From: Pseudoalteromonas sp. XI10
GTDB taxonomy: Bacteria > Pseudomonadota > Gammaproteobacteria > Enterobacterales > Alteromonadaceae
NCBI RefSeq assembly: GCF_001469895.1
Contig: NZ_LOPY01000011.1
Coordinates: 1-64,000, forward strand
Length of the DNA: 64,000 nucleotides
Direction of reading: 5' to 3'
Below, piece by piece: positions 44,909 to 53,928 of the stretch. How positions within the stretch are numbered: position 1 is the stretch's first letter; every line of letters begins with the position of its first letter. The position numbers and the translations under genes were made by a program. The notes beneath the pieces are model-generated. The model was given only the letters and a program-made list of their open reading frames with translations. It was not told the origin of the DNA and did no database searches.

Positions 44909-47419
44909 ATGGCAAAGCAGTTAAAGCTGCTAATTTTGAACGCGAGCGTTGCTGAGCGTGAAACAATTAAGACCACATTAAACAAGCTTAATGTCTTCAC
45001 GTTTATCGAAGCCAGTGACTCTCAAGATGCGCTAAAAATTCTTAAAAGCCACCCGGTGGATATTATCATTACAGGCCTTGAGGTCGGTAAGATTGATGGT
45101 TGGCGCTTTTCGCGCATGATCCGTTCAGGGTTATTAAAAACCCCAAAAAACACACCAATATTACTTACTCCGCCAATCTATTGTGAACGTATAGCTGAAA
45201 CCACAGCTCGCAGCTATGGTATTGATGCAGTATTGCCATTTGAACGCCAAGATATGCTGCCGCAAGTGCTTGCCAACGTGTTATCAACTCACCTTGAAAA
45301 AAGTAGTCGCCTTAATTTATTACTACTTGAAACCGATAACCGTAAAGCAGAAGATATCAGCGAACAGTTAAAACTTAGCTTCGCGATAACCCATACCACT
45401 TCAACAAAAGCGACGCTTGCGACCTATCTGCAGCAAAAATTTGCCATTGTGTTGATTGACGCCACCGAGTCTCATTCTGATACCGCAGCTGGGTTAATTA
45501 GCGAAATACTACAGCACAACCCAAAGCAAGCGATTGTAACCATCATTGATAACAATGATGCAGATTATGCAGAGCAGTTGTTACTATCTGGCGTAACTGA
45601 TTTTATTCGCGCCCCGTACGATCACTCGTTATTAAGTAAAGTGTGTGACCACGCTGCCCGCCGTGAAGATTTCATGGTGAGCTACGCAGAATTTGCACAA
45701 AAAGTAGAGCAACTTAGCCAAAGTCAAAGCCGCTATAAAGAGCTGTTTTCTGCCCACCAACGTATTTTATTACACCTAAATACAGTGGTACTTGAGTTTA
45801 ACCAAGAGGGTAATATTCGCTTTATTAACCCTGCTTGGGAGCATTTAACGGGCTATGGCATTAAATCTAGTTTAGCAAAGTCACTAACTGACTTTTGTTT
45901 ACCTGAGTGTAAAACAAAGCTACAAGATACTATTCAGCGTATTTTGCATGGTGGTGAGCAACAGCAACAGGTAGAGATCCAGCTAAAACATAAAAATGGC
46001 AATGCCATTTGGGTTGAGTGTCGCTTACAGCTGATTAAAAACAGCCAAAACTCAGCGACTATTACCGCCACCATAGATAACATTCATGAGCGTAAGCAAG
46101 CAGAGCTACAACTTCGTCATTTAGCCTTGCACGATACGCTCACAGAGCTGCATAACCGTTATTACTTTGACCAACAATTACAACGTATTTGTAAAGCACA
46201 ATACACCAGTAACGACACTGAGCACGCACTGATTTATATCGATTTAGATCACTTTAAAATCATCAATGACAGTAAAGGTCACCAACAAGGTGACATTGTT
46301 TTAAAAGAAGTTGCTCAGTTATTCACTGCGAATATTAGTGATGAGCACTTAGTGTGCCGCATTGGTGGTGATGAATTTGCCGTGATCTTAAAAAATACTA
46401 ACTTACTCGATGCACACTTGGTTGCAGAAAGTATTTGTATGGCGATTGAAAAGCACCGCTTTCATTCAGAAGGTCAAGAGTACTCAATTAGCTGTTCAAT
46501 TGGTTTAACACAAATCACCGAGCAAAATAACGACCCAAGTGAGTGTTTAAAACAAGCTGATATCGCCCTTTATGTAGCAAAAAGCTTAGGCCGTAACTTA
46601 GTACACTGTTATTCAAAAGAAGATAGTCATCACAATAGTTTACAAGCCGGTCTTGAATGGGGTCATAGTATTCGCCAAGCATTACAACATGATGCTATCG
46701 AACTGCACTATCAACCGATTTGGGACTTTAAACGCGGCCACGTCGCCTACTTTGAAGCACTATTACGCTTAAAGCTTGATGATGAGCTTATCTACCCTAA
46801 TCAGTTTATTCCTGCTTTAGAGCTTTTAAACGATACTTTCTTGATGGACCAATGTGTTATTCGTAATGCCATTAAGAGCGTTGCCGAGTACCCAGAGCTT
46901 AATCAAGTCGCAATTAACTTATCAGCACAGTCGTTTTTAGATGAACGCTTACTACCGCATATTGAGTCGAGCTTAAAAGAATACAATGTTGAACCAACAC
47001 GTATTATTTTTGAGATCACCGAGTCTGCGAGTATTAATAACCTAGTTGCAACCCGTGCCATGATCGAGCGTTTGAACGGCTTAGGCTGTCACTTCTCTAT
47101 TGATGACTTTGGTACCGGCTTTAGTACCTTTAATTACCTTAAACAGTTACCGGCTCAACACGTAAAAATTGATGGTTCATTTGTTCGCGACATGTTGAAC
47201 GACCCAATCGATTTAGCGCTTGTAAAAGCGATTAATGATATTAGCCGTTCGCTTGATAAGCGCTCTGTTGCTGAATATGTTGAAAACAAAGAAATATTCT
47301 TAGCACTAAAAGAAATTGGTATCGACTATGGTCAAGGCTACTTTATTGCCCGCCCAGTGCCGGTTGAAAAAATTAGCGACGAGCTGAAAAAAATATCTGA
47401 AAATAATCTTTTTAACTAA
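44909..47419 (+). CDS. REC-REC-PAS-GGDEF-EAL c-di-GMP signalling protein
   Basis: A large cytoplasmic protein of 836 residues. Two receiver-like domains come first. In REC1 (about 5-125) the acceptor position reads Gly56 (IIITGLEVG), so it cannot be phosphorylated there. In REC2 (about 135-255) Asp184 (VLIDATES) is plausible. Then a PAS domain (about 285-400), a GGDEF domain with intact RIGGDEFAVIL (about 400-560) and an EAL domain with YFEALLRL, INLSAQSF, SIDDFGTGFS and KIDGSFV (about 585-830). Both catalytic motifs look intact apart from AEYVE in place of AEGVE. It is alone on the plus strand between queA and a small membrane gene. Confidence 0.88.
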   Translation: MAKQLKLLILNASVAERETIKTTLNKLNVFTFIEASDSQDALKILKSHPVDIIITGLEVGKIDGWRFSRMIRSGLLKTPKNTPILLTPPIYCERIAETTARSYGIDAVLPFERQDMLPQVLANVLSTHLEKSSRLNLLLLETDNRKAEDISEQLKLSFAITHTTSTKATLATYLQQKFAIVLIDATESHSDTAAGLISEILQHNPKQAIVTIIDNNDADYAEQLLLSGVTDFIRAPYDHSLLSKVCDHAARREDFMVSYAEFAQKVEQLSQSQSRYKELFSAHQRILLHLNTVVLEFNQEGNIRFINPAWEHLTGYGIKSSLAKSLTDFCLPECKTKLQDTIQRILHGGEQQQQVEIQLKHKNGNAIWVECRLQLIKNSQNSATITATIDNIHERKQAELQLRHLALHDTLTELHNRYYFDQQLQRICKAQYTSNDTEHALIYIDLDHFKIINDSKGHQQGDIVLKEVAQLFTANISDEHLVCRIGGDEFAVILKNTNLLDAHLVAESICMAIEKHRFHSEGQEYSISCSIGLTQITEQNNDPSECLKQADIALYVAKSLGRNLVHCYSKEDSHHNSLQAGLEWGHSIRQALQHDAIELHYQPIWDFKRGHVAYFEALLRLKLDDELIYPNQFIPALELLNDTFLMDQCVIRNAIKSVAEYPELNQVAINLSAQSFLDERLLPHIESSLKEYNVEPTRIIFEITESASINNLVATRAMIERLNGLGCHFSIDDFGTGFSTFNYLKQLPAQHVKIDGSFVRDMLNDPIDLALVKAINDISRSLDKRSVAEYVENKEIFLALKEIGIDYGQGYFIARPVPVEKISDELKKISENNLFN

Positions 47420-47532
47420 CAAATATCTAGCCTTAAAAAGCCTAAATTTAATACATTTTTAAACATTTTTTCTTAGTTTTTAAACTTCCATACTGACAAT
47501 ACTCATCTATACTTAAATCCACAGCAAGATAA

Positions 47533-47576
47533 AATGTCGTGTTTTTATAGTGATTATCTATAATAAACATGACATT
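47533..47576. promoter_or_regulatory. Long inverted repeat before a small membrane-protein gene
   Basis: Two arms of 18 and 19 bases (AATGTCGTGTTTTTATAG at 47533-47550 and its near-complement at 47558-47576) separated by TGATTAT. There is one wobble and one single-base offset. It is about 77 bases upstream of the small gene. It could be an RNA stem-loop or an operator dyad. The rest of 47420-47649 shows nothing clear. Confidence 0.6.
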
Positions 47577-47652
47577 ACTTATTGCATTAAACATACTGAG
47601 TATGACTTAACATCGTTAAGTCCATCTATTGGCGGTATAAAGGAGAAAAGTG

Positions 47653-47856
47653 ATGACACAACTAATCGTTTTGTTGCTGATTGTGAATCTAGGGATAGCG
47701 TATCAATGTTACCGTAATGCGACCTTTAAGGGGTATCCGGTAAAAACATTTACAGGGCTAGGTTTAGTACCTTACTTTAACTTAGTCGTGTGGGTTTACT
47801 TGTTGTTTTTACCCGACTTAAAACCATTTTCAATGAATGAAAAGCAGCCACTTTAG
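47653..47856 (+). CDS. Small membrane protein of unknown function
   Basis: A 67-residue protein with one strong hydrophobic segment at the start (LIVLLLIVNLGIAYQ) and a second near 40-54 (YFNLVVWVYLLFL), leaving a short basic loop (NATFKGYPVKTF). AGGAG sits seven bases before the ATG at 47653, which is good evidence that it is translated. No family recognised. A terminator overlaps its end. Confidence 0.7.
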   Translation: MTQLIVLLLIVNLGIAYQCYRNATFKGYPVKTFTGLGLVPYFNLVVWVYLLFLPDLKPFSMNEKQPL

Positions 47857-47867
47857 GCTGCTTTTTT
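47841..47867 (+). terminator. Terminator of the small membrane-protein gene
   Basis: AAAGCAGCC and GGCTGCTTT around a 6-base loop, followed by TTTT. The stop codon (47854-47856) lies inside the hairpin. On the other side it may also end the convergent ECF operon. Confidence 0.88.
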
Positions 47868-47879
47868 AGTTGGGAGAAT

Positions 47880-48788
47880 TTAAAAACTATAAGTTGATGC
47901 TTTTTCGAGTAATTGCGCGGCTTTTATATCGCCAACCACACACTTTTTAATGTCTGACTTTTTAAATACTTTTACTTGCTCGGTTTTACCTTCGCTAACA
48001 CCACGGATGATAAAGCTGACATGTTCATCGTTAGGCAGATTTCTTAAACCGCTACCATAATCACACAAAGTCAGAGATAAACTCTTATCTACTTGCTGGG
48101 CTAGCGCTGCTAGTTGTTGCTTTTGCTCTTTAACACGAGCTTGTTTTTTCTCGGCTAACTCTTTGCGCATTTGTTGCTGCTTTTGTGATAACTTTTGTTG
48201 CTGCTTTTCAAGCTCTTTAATCGATGCTTGCAATGCTTGTTTGCGTTTTTCGAGCTCTTGCTCTTTGGCATCTTTATCGTGGCGACGGTCAAATTCAAGG
48301 TCACGCTTTTCACGTTCAAGATCTCGGATTTCACGGCTCACATCGCGCTCTTGCTCAGCAACTTCACGTACTCGCTCTGCGCTTTCGCGCATCACTTCCA
48401 TGGCTTGCTGATAGGCTTCTTGCGTTTTCACGACTACTGCATCGCTGATCACTTGCACATGTTCGCCTAACACTTCGATTTCAGTTAGTTCTTCAAAGTC
48501 GATATCTGGCATAGGTGGCAGCGGTGCATCAGGTACAGAGGCAAACACTGTAGACCAGCGTGAACTGCCTCGTACATCAAAGCTAAACACCACACCTTGA
48601 TGCTGCAAATAACTCGAAGATACATTCCTTACCTTGTTATCGGTATCTTGTTTTAACGCCGCTGAGAGGGTTTTTTCCATGATCCCGACTTCACGCTGAA
48701 TTTTATCTAATTCATCACTGGCTTGTGCCTGTAAGCTTACTGCTGTGCAAAGCAATAAGGCTGCCGTAGTTGATTTGTATTTTGACAT
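47880..48788 (-). CDS. Exported coiled-coil protein in ECF operon
   Basis: A 302-residue protein with a signal peptide (SKYKSTTAALLLCTAVSLQAQA), a linker, and a long charged heptad-rich coiled coil (about residues 125-235: many Glu, Arg, Lys and Gln). A C-terminal globular part has two cysteines (LCDYGSGLRNLP and KKCVVGD). No enzyme motif is visible. It is the third gene after an ECF sigma factor and its anti-sigma factor; GGAG eight bases before the start at 48788 supports this start. It may sense or transmit an envelope signal to the anti-sigma protein, whose periplasmic part is also a coiled coil. Confidence 0.72.
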   Translation of the reverse strand: MSKYKSTTAALLLCTAVSLQAQASDELDKIQREVGIMEKTLSAALKQDTDNKVRNVSSSYLQHQGVVFSFDVRGSSRWSTVFASVPDAPLPPMPDIDFEELTEIEVLGEHVQVISDAVVVKTQEAYQQAMEVMRESAERVREVAEQERDVSREIRDLEREKRDLEFDRRHDKDAKEQELEKRKQALQASIKELEKQQQKLSQKQQQMRKELAEKKQARVKEQKQQLAALAQQVDKSLSLTLCDYGSGLRNLPNDEHVSFIIRGVSEGKTEQVKVFKKSDIKKCVVGDIKAAQLLEKASTYSF

Positions 48789-48789
48789 C

Positions 48790-49389
48790 TTAATACTCCA
48801 AATTATTGGCAACGGTTGGCAATGGTCCGCCGTCCACTTGCTCTGCTAAATCATTTAACTGCATACGTAAGTACGCTTGGTCTTGGGCCCGCTGCGTCTT
48901 GATATATGCAAGTACGCTGGCAATATCTTCTTGGCGCTCTACTCGCCCGGTTTTTATCGCTTCTTTGGCCAGTTGGTACATCTGTTGTTGCTGCACTTCG
49001 TTTTGCGCAGTAATGATGTTTTGCAACTGATCAATTTGCTTTTGTTGTGACTCTAGTAAATTGGTTTGCTTGGCCACTTGCTCAAGTAACTGCTGGTTTC
49101 CTTGCTGTGGATTACTAACAAAAACCCATGCGCAAAATACTATTGAAGCAGCCACTGCCCACATTCCAGCACCAAAAAACAGACTTTGTTTTTGCACTTT
49201 CGGCATCGTAGACTCTCGATCCCAATTTGGTACGGGTACCGTTTCATAATGTTGACTTTGTTGTTGCCACTGCATTGCATTGTTCATCATTGATGCATAC
49301 TCAGCATTGGCTTGTAGCAACGCAATTTGCTCTTCAGTGAGGCTTTCGCCTTCTAACCATGCGGTAAATAATGAATCTAAATTAGCCAT
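48790..49389 (-). CDS. Putative membrane anti-sigma factor
   Basis: A 199-residue protein with an N-terminal cytoplasmic segment of about 65 residues, one membrane helix (about 72-92, FGAGMWAVAASIVFCAWVFVS) and a Gln-rich helical periplasmic tail. Its start overlaps the sigma-factor stop by eight bases (ATGGCTAA), the standard coupling for sigma/anti-sigma pairs. The cytoplasmic part lacks the HxxxCxxC zinc motif, so it is not a ZAS-type anti-sigma. Confidence 0.8.
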   Translation of the reverse strand: MANLDSLFTAWLEGESLTEEQIALLQANAEYASMMNNAMQWQQQSQHYETVPVPNWDRESTMPKVQKQSLFFGAGMWAVAASIVFCAWVFVSNPQQGNQQLLEQVAKQTNLLESQQKQIDQLQNIITAQNEVQQQQMYQLAKEAIKTGRVERQEDIASVLAYIKTQRAQDQAYLRMQLNDLAEQVDGGPLPTVANNLEY

Positions 49390-49924
49390 CTACGGCCTCC
49401 AAATGCACTTTTAACTTACCAAGCGCACTGTATAGTCTTGATTTAGCTGTATTGGTCGAAATACCTAATTGCTCAGCGATTTCTTCAAATGTACAGTGCT
49501 GAAAAAACTTTAACTCAACCACCAAACGTTGCTCCCAGGGTAAATTGTTCATCATTGCTTTGAGTTCATGATGCTGCTCAGATTGCAGTTGGTTGGTTTC
49601 TAACTCACTATGCTCACAGCTTTCTTCTGGTATATCGTCTAAACCTTGATGCAGCTTACGGCGGCGATAATATTCAACACTACGCCGGTGCACAATTTGA
49701 TAGAGCCAAGTATTAAAACTCGATTCACCACGAAAGCTCGGCAAGCTTTTATAAACAGAAATAAACACTTCTTGCATTAAATCCATTGCATCATCAGGGT
49801 GACTTAACATCCTTAGGCAATAGTTATATACCTGTGTTTCGTGCTGCTTGACTAATTTCAACCACGCCCGTTTATTGCCCTGTTGCGCTTTAGCAATTAG
49901 TGTCTCAAGTGATTGAAAAAACAC
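49382..49924 (-). CDS. ECF-type RNA polymerase sigma factor
   Basis: A 180-residue sigma-70 family factor with region 2 (HPDDAMDLMQEVFISVYKSL, then FNTWLYQIVHRRSVEYYRRR) and region 4 (LPWEQRLVVELKFFQHCTFEEIAEQLGIS, ending in NTAKSRLYSALGKLK). It starts with GTG preceded by GAGG. It heads a three-gene operon with the anti-sigma and a coiled-coil protein and is likely autoregulated. The regulon is unknown. I could not identify its promoter with confidence. Confidence 0.92.
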   Translation of the reverse strand: MFFQSLETLIAKAQQGNKRAWLKLVKQHETQVYNYCLRMLSHPDDAMDLMQEVFISVYKSLPSFRGESSFNTWLYQIVHRRSVEYYRRRKLHQGLDDIPEESCEHSELETNQLQSEQHHELKAMMNNLPWEQRLVVELKFFQHCTFEEIAEQLGISTNTAKSRLYSALGKLKVHLEAVDG

Positions 49925-50009
49925 GCTAGCCTCGTCATCTGATCTGCCTTTAATGGTTTTGTTATTATGTTAGTCGAGGGAAGGAAAAAAATAGTTTGCT
50001 TAAATAATA

Positions 50010-50044
50010 AAAAACCCCAAATATTTTTTATTTGGGGTTTTTTG
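50010..50044 (-). terminator. Terminator of oxyR
   Basis: AAAAACCCCAAAT and its complement with a T-rich loop, followed by T-runs. It lies directly after the oxyR stop (50046), and the ECF operon begins 86 bases further on. Confidence 0.9.
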
Positions 50045-50045
50045 T

Positions 50046-50963
50046 TCATTGACCGTCTAAGCTACACTGCTTATTAAGAAACAGCTCTAGCTGCTGGCTA
50101 AACAGCCTAAAGTCCCTGATCCGCCCAGTGGTTTTACGCCACACAATGCCAATATCTCGGTATGCATCGCCTTGTGATGGCGTAGCAACCATATCTTTTT
50201 TATCTAAAATACCGGCATTGATGGCCATTTGCGGTAAGAAAGTAACACCAAGCTGGTGTTCAACCATACTTAATAAGGTATGTAAGCTTGCCGCTTCAAA
50301 TGGGTTAATACAGCTTGAGCGATTCAAATGGCAGGCACTTAACGCGTGGCCTGTCATACAGTGCTCACGCTCTAGTAAGAACACACTCGCATCTGGTAAT
50401 AGGTTAAAGTCTTCCACGCCATCTGCTGGTGTGTAATCTTTATGGTGCACTAGGCTGAACTGATCTTTAGCGAGTACTTGGGTATGAAACTTTTCAGTGT
50501 CATACGGTAAAGCAAGTAATGCCATATCAATTTGGCCATGCTCAAGTTTATCGAGTAGCTTGTCACTGGTGTCTTCAACCAAGACTAGCTCTAACTCGGT
50601 AAAGGTCTGTTTGCAGAAATGATATAAAGGCGCAGCAATAAAGCTGGCAATCGTCGGGATCACACCAAGCGTGAGTGTGCCACTTAAAGGCGTTAAAAAG
50701 CTTTTTGTCAGCTCTTTAAGGCTAAGGGTGTCGTCAATAATCTTACGTGCTTTTTCGACAACCTCTTCACCAATTGCGGTAAACATTAAGCTGCGGTTTT
50801 CACGCTCTATAAGCTGGCAACCTAAAGTTTCTTCTAAGTTTTGAATTGCACTACTTAAGGTTGATTGACCGATAAAACAGGCGCTTGCTGCGCGGCCAAA
50901 GTGTTGATGTTGGTGGACTGCTAATAAATACTGTAGTTGTTTAATACTTGGTAAGTTATTCAT
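50046..50963 (-). CDS. oxyR: Hydrogen peroxide-responsive LysR regulator OxyR
   Basis: Activates antioxidant genes upon disulfide formation. The 305-residue protein has the LysR helix-turn-helix (LAVHQHQHFGRAASACFIGQ region, 15-34) and the two redox cysteines, Cys202 and Cys211, in HCMTGHALSACHLN, matching the Cys199/Cys208 pair of E. coli. The motif makes this OxyR rather than a generic LysR protein. It precedes the pit terminator and no classical target gene (katG, ahpC) is adjacent. Confidence 0.92.
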   Translation of the reverse strand: MNNLPSIKQLQYLLAVHQHQHFGRAASACFIGQSTLSSAIQNLEETLGCQLIERENRSLMFTAIGEEVVEKARKIIDDTLSLKELTKSFLTPLSGTLTLGVIPTIASFIAAPLYHFCKQTFTELELVLVEDTSDKLLDKLEHGQIDMALLALPYDTEKFHTQVLAKDQFSLVHHKDYTPADGVEDFNLLPDASVFLLEREHCMTGHALSACHLNRSSCINPFEAASLHTLLSMVEHQLGVTFLPQMAINAGILDKKDMVATPSQGDAYRDIGIVWRKTTGRIRDFRLFSQQLELFLNKQCSLDGQ

Positions 50964-50980
50964 TCTCTACCTGCAAATAA

Positions 50981-51015
50981 AAAGACCCCAATACCTAAGG
51001 CATTGAGATCTTTTC
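50981..51015 (-). terminator. Terminator of the pit operon
   Basis: A 15-base-pair stem with three wobble or weak positions (AAAGATCTCAATGCC against GGTATTGGGGTCTTT) and a 3-base loop, followed by TTTTTATTT on the minus strand. About 25 bases after the pit stop. Confidence 0.82.
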
Positions 51016-51039
51016 AAGCTAAAAGTCTTTTAGTACTTT

Positions 51040-52308
51040 TTATACCCCGAAGGCAGTTCTCAGTACATAGAAAATAACAATAGCAAGGGCTGCGCCAACT
51101 GGCAATGTAATTACCCAAGAAACTACAATGTTTCTTACAACACCCATGTTAAGTGCTGCAATACCGCGTGCCATACCTACACCTAAAACCGCACCTACAA
51201 GTGTTTGTGTAGTAGAAATAGGTAAACCAGTACCTGATGCGATAACAACTGTAGAAGCAGCAGCAAGCTCAGCAGCAAAACCACGGCTTGGTGTTAAGTG
51301 CGTGATACCTTCACCGATTGTTTTAATTACTTTCTTACCTAAAATAGCAAGACCAGCAACAATACCTAAACCACCTAGTGGTAAAATCCACCATGCGATA
51401 GCCGCTTTCTTAGCGATTTCACCGTTGTGCTCAACAATGTTTACAACAGCAGCTAGTGGACCGATTGCGTTAGCAACGTCGTTTGAACCGTGTGCGAAAG
51501 CCATACAACATGCCGTTAGTACCATTAGTACTGCGAACACTTTCTCAACGTTGTTGAATTGCATTGCTTTGTCAGCTTTAGGGTCAATTTTAAGGCGAGC
51601 AATCGCAATCTTACCGATGATAGCAACGACAACAGCAATCGCGATAGAAAGGGCATAACCTTCAACAGCACCTAAGTTGATACCAATGTGCTTTAAGCCT
51701 TTCTTGATTGTTACAAGCGACATGATGAAGCCCGCTAGACCCATATAGATAGGTACGAAACGCTTAGCATTTTTAAGTGGTGTCTCAGTGTCAAAAATAA
51801 GCTTTTGCGCACTCATGAAAATCAAGTAAGCAATAAAACCAGATATAGCAGGGGTAACAATCCAGCTACCTACGATACCCATTACCTTGTTCCATTGGAT
51901 TGCTTCGCTACCTACTGCAACTAACGCGAAACCAATGATGGCACCGATGATTGAGTGAGTGGTAGATACTGGCCAGCCTAAGAAAGAGGCAATTAATAAC
52001 CAGCTACCTGCAGCGAATAACGCGGCAATCATACCTAGTATCATTAACTCAGGTATGTCCATAAACGGCGTGGCATCGATAATCCCTTTACGGATTGTAG
52101 ATGTAACCTCACCACCGGCAAGGTATGCGCCAGCGAATTCAAACACCATCGCTATGATGATTGCTTGTTTAATTGTAAGTGCTTTTGAGCCTACTGATGT
52201 ACCCATCGCATTGGCAACGTCATTTGCACCAATACCATAAGCCATGAAGAAACCGACTGCGGCGGCAGTTAAAACCAATAACGTGCCGTAATTTGCAATG
52301 ATATCCAT
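51040..52308 (-). CDS. pit: Low-affinity inorganic phosphate transporter (Pit family)
   Basis: Inner-membrane proton-coupled phosphate or metal-phosphate symporter. The 422-residue protein has two repeats of the family signature: GIGANDVANAMGTSVGSKAL (26-45) and FAHGSNDVANAIGPLAAVV (about 272-290), and about ten membrane segments. It follows the DUF47 gene by 43 bases, and the two are probably a unit. Confidence 0.94.
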   Translation of the reverse strand: MDIIANYGTLLVLTAAAVGFFMAYGIGANDVANAMGTSVGSKALTIKQAIIIAMVFEFAGAYLAGGEVTSTIRKGIIDATPFMDIPELMILGMIAALFAAGSWLLIASFLGWPVSTTHSIIGAIIGFALVAVGSEAIQWNKVMGIVGSWIVTPAISGFIAYLIFMSAQKLIFDTETPLKNAKRFVPIYMGLAGFIMSLVTIKKGLKHIGINLGAVEGYALSIAIAVVVAIIGKIAIARLKIDPKADKAMQFNNVEKVFAVLMVLTACCMAFAHGSNDVANAIGPLAAVVNIVEHNGEIAKKAAIAWWILPLGGLGIVAGLAILGKKVIKTIGEGITHLTPSRGFAAELAAASTVVIASGTGLPISTTQTLVGAVLGVGMARGIAALNMGVVRNIVVSWVITLPVGAALAIVIFYVLRTAFGV

Positions 52309-52351
52309 TGTGTGAACCTTTAATTTTTTTCGTGTTTGAACTGATTTTTAA

Positions 52352-53029
52352 TTAACGAGCTAACATCAGCTCAAGACGAGAACCTACGCGCTCTGCAATA
52401 TCTGCAAGCTCGCCTACCCACTCAATGATCTTGTATAAGAACATCACGTCAACAGGGTTAAGTTCATTTTCGATGGCGCGCAATTGACGGCGAATTTTGA
52501 TCTGCATGTCATCCGTGTCTTGTTCAATAGCGTCCAATTCAACGAGCATTTTTTCAACTAAAGTCACTTCGCGACCTTTGAAGCCCGTTTCAAGAAGCTC
52601 ATCTAGCTCATTGATTGCTTTTGACGCTTGTTTAGTCGCATCAACACAACGAGTTACATAAGCAAGGAAATCTGTTTGGATTTCGGTAGGAATAGTCATC
52701 TCACGACCAACTACACGACCTGCGATATCTTTTGCTTTGTTAGCAATTTTGTCTTGTTGAGTAACAAGCTCTAGCAAATCGGTACGCTCAACTGGCATAA
52801 ATAAGCCACGAGGTAGTTGAAGGCGGATGTTACGTTTCATTTCATCAGCTTCACGCTCTAAATTACGAATGTTTAGACGGATTTCTTCCGCTTCTTGCCA
52901 TTCTTCTTTAAACACGTGATTAAAGAAAGGGATCAATGCTTTACTTGCTTGATGTACTTTCTTAATGTGATCTTCCATAGGCTTAATAGGTGATTTAGCA
53001 AAAACCCCTAAAAATGCATTTGTAGGCAT
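52352..53029 (-). CDS. DUF47/PhoU-like Pit accessory protein
   Basis: A helical 225-residue protein of the TIGR00153 family, related to PhoU, that is usually encoded next to pit (Pit accessory protein). Helices with IRLNIRNLEREADEMKRNIR and LQLPRGLFMPVERTDLLELV are typical. It probably controls or aids the transporter. The pair lies downstream of the pst-phoU operon, with a hairpin at 53133-53149 between. Confidence 0.9.
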   Translation of the reverse strand: MPTNAFLGVFAKSPIKPMEDHIKKVHQASKALIPFFNHVFKEEWQEAEEIRLNIRNLEREADEMKRNIRLQLPRGLFMPVERTDLLELVTQQDKIANKAKDIAGRVVGREMTIPTEIQTDFLAYVTRCVDATKQASKAINELDELLETGFKGREVTLVEKMLVELDAIEQDTDDMQIKIRRQLRAIENELNPVDVMFLYKIIEWVGELADIAERVGSRLELMLAR

Positions 53030-53132
53030 AACTGACCCTTTATAAATTAGTATGCTTTGGCAGCTGCGAATTTTACAGCATTGTGTTCGATTGTGAACGC
53101 TTTTTCTGCCTTACATCACCAATAATAGACAA

Positions 53133-53149
53133 AGCGGCCAAAGGCCGCT
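53133..53149 (-). terminator. Hairpin between phoU and the DUF47-pit pair
   Basis: AGCGGCC and GGCCGCT pair around a 3-base loop. On the minus strand it is followed by a T-rich stretch with few consecutive T, so it is a moderate terminator candidate. Confidence 0.6.
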
Positions 53150-53179
53150 CGGTTTAATAATGAAAAGTTGCGGTTAAAT

Positions 53180-53881
53180 TTACAGCGACTTTTCTATATC
53201 TTCTTGAGATGTATGACGAATATCTTTGCCGTTAACAAAATAGATGATGTATTCAGCAATATTCTGGCAACGGTCGCCAATACGCTCTAATGAACGAACT
53301 GACCACACTAAATCCATAATTTTCGGGATTGAGCGTGGATCTTCCATCATATATGTCATGATTTGACGGGTAATTGCTTCGTATTCACGGTCAACTTTGG
53401 CATCTTCTTTATGTACTTCAAACGCACATTGCACATCCATACGTGCAAATGCATCGAGTACATCATGAAGCATTTTTGATACTTGGCGACCCATGTTTTC
53501 AATGTTCACCAATAGGTCTTGCTGATCTTTTGTGAATGAGTCCAGCGCAACTTTAGCAATACGCTCAGCTTCATCACCAATACGCTCTAAATCGGCAATT
53601 GTTTTTGCAATAGCAATTACAAGACGTAAGTCACTCGCTGCCGGCTGACGACGAGCGATAATGCGTGTACATTCTTCGTCGATGTTCACTTCCATTGCAT
53701 TTACTTTGTAGTCGTTTTCACGAACTTTTTGTGCAAGATCGGCATCACCATTACTAACAGCATCCAGTGCACTGTTTAGTTGTTGCTCAACTAAACCACC
53801 CATGTTTAATACATGGTTACGCACATTTTCAAGCTCTTCATTAAAGCGGCCCGAAATGTGTTTATTGATATTATGTTCCAT
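53180..53881 (-). CDS. phoU: Phosphate-signalling protein PhoU
   Basis: Links the Pst transporter to PhoR and limits the Pho response. The 233-residue protein has two three-helix bundles with the metal-binding repeat motifs EAERIAKVAL (about 86) and IGDRCQNIAEYIIYFV (about 200). Length matches E. coli PhoU. It ends the pstC-pstA-pstB-phoU operon, 47 bases after pstB. Confidence 0.95.
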   Translation of the reverse strand: MEHNINKHISGRFNEELENVRNHVLNMGGLVEQQLNSALDAVSNGDADLAQKVRENDYKVNAMEVNIDEECTRIIARRQPAASDLRLVIAIAKTIADLERIGDEAERIAKVALDSFTKDQQDLLVNIENMGRQVSKMLHDVLDAFARMDVQCAFEVHKEDAKVDREYEAITRQIMTYMMEDPRSIPKIMDLVWSVRSLERIGDRCQNIAEYIIYFVNGKDIRHTSQEDIEKSL

Positions 53882-53928
53882 TGTCTACCTCTATAAATTT
53901 CGTTTACGGTACCAAGTGACTTTATTGA

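Noticed and set aside
48163-48470. Plus-strand frames rich in Cys, Ser and Arg opposite the coiled-coil gene
   Set aside because: Antisense shadows of a Gln/Glu-rich coiled coil.
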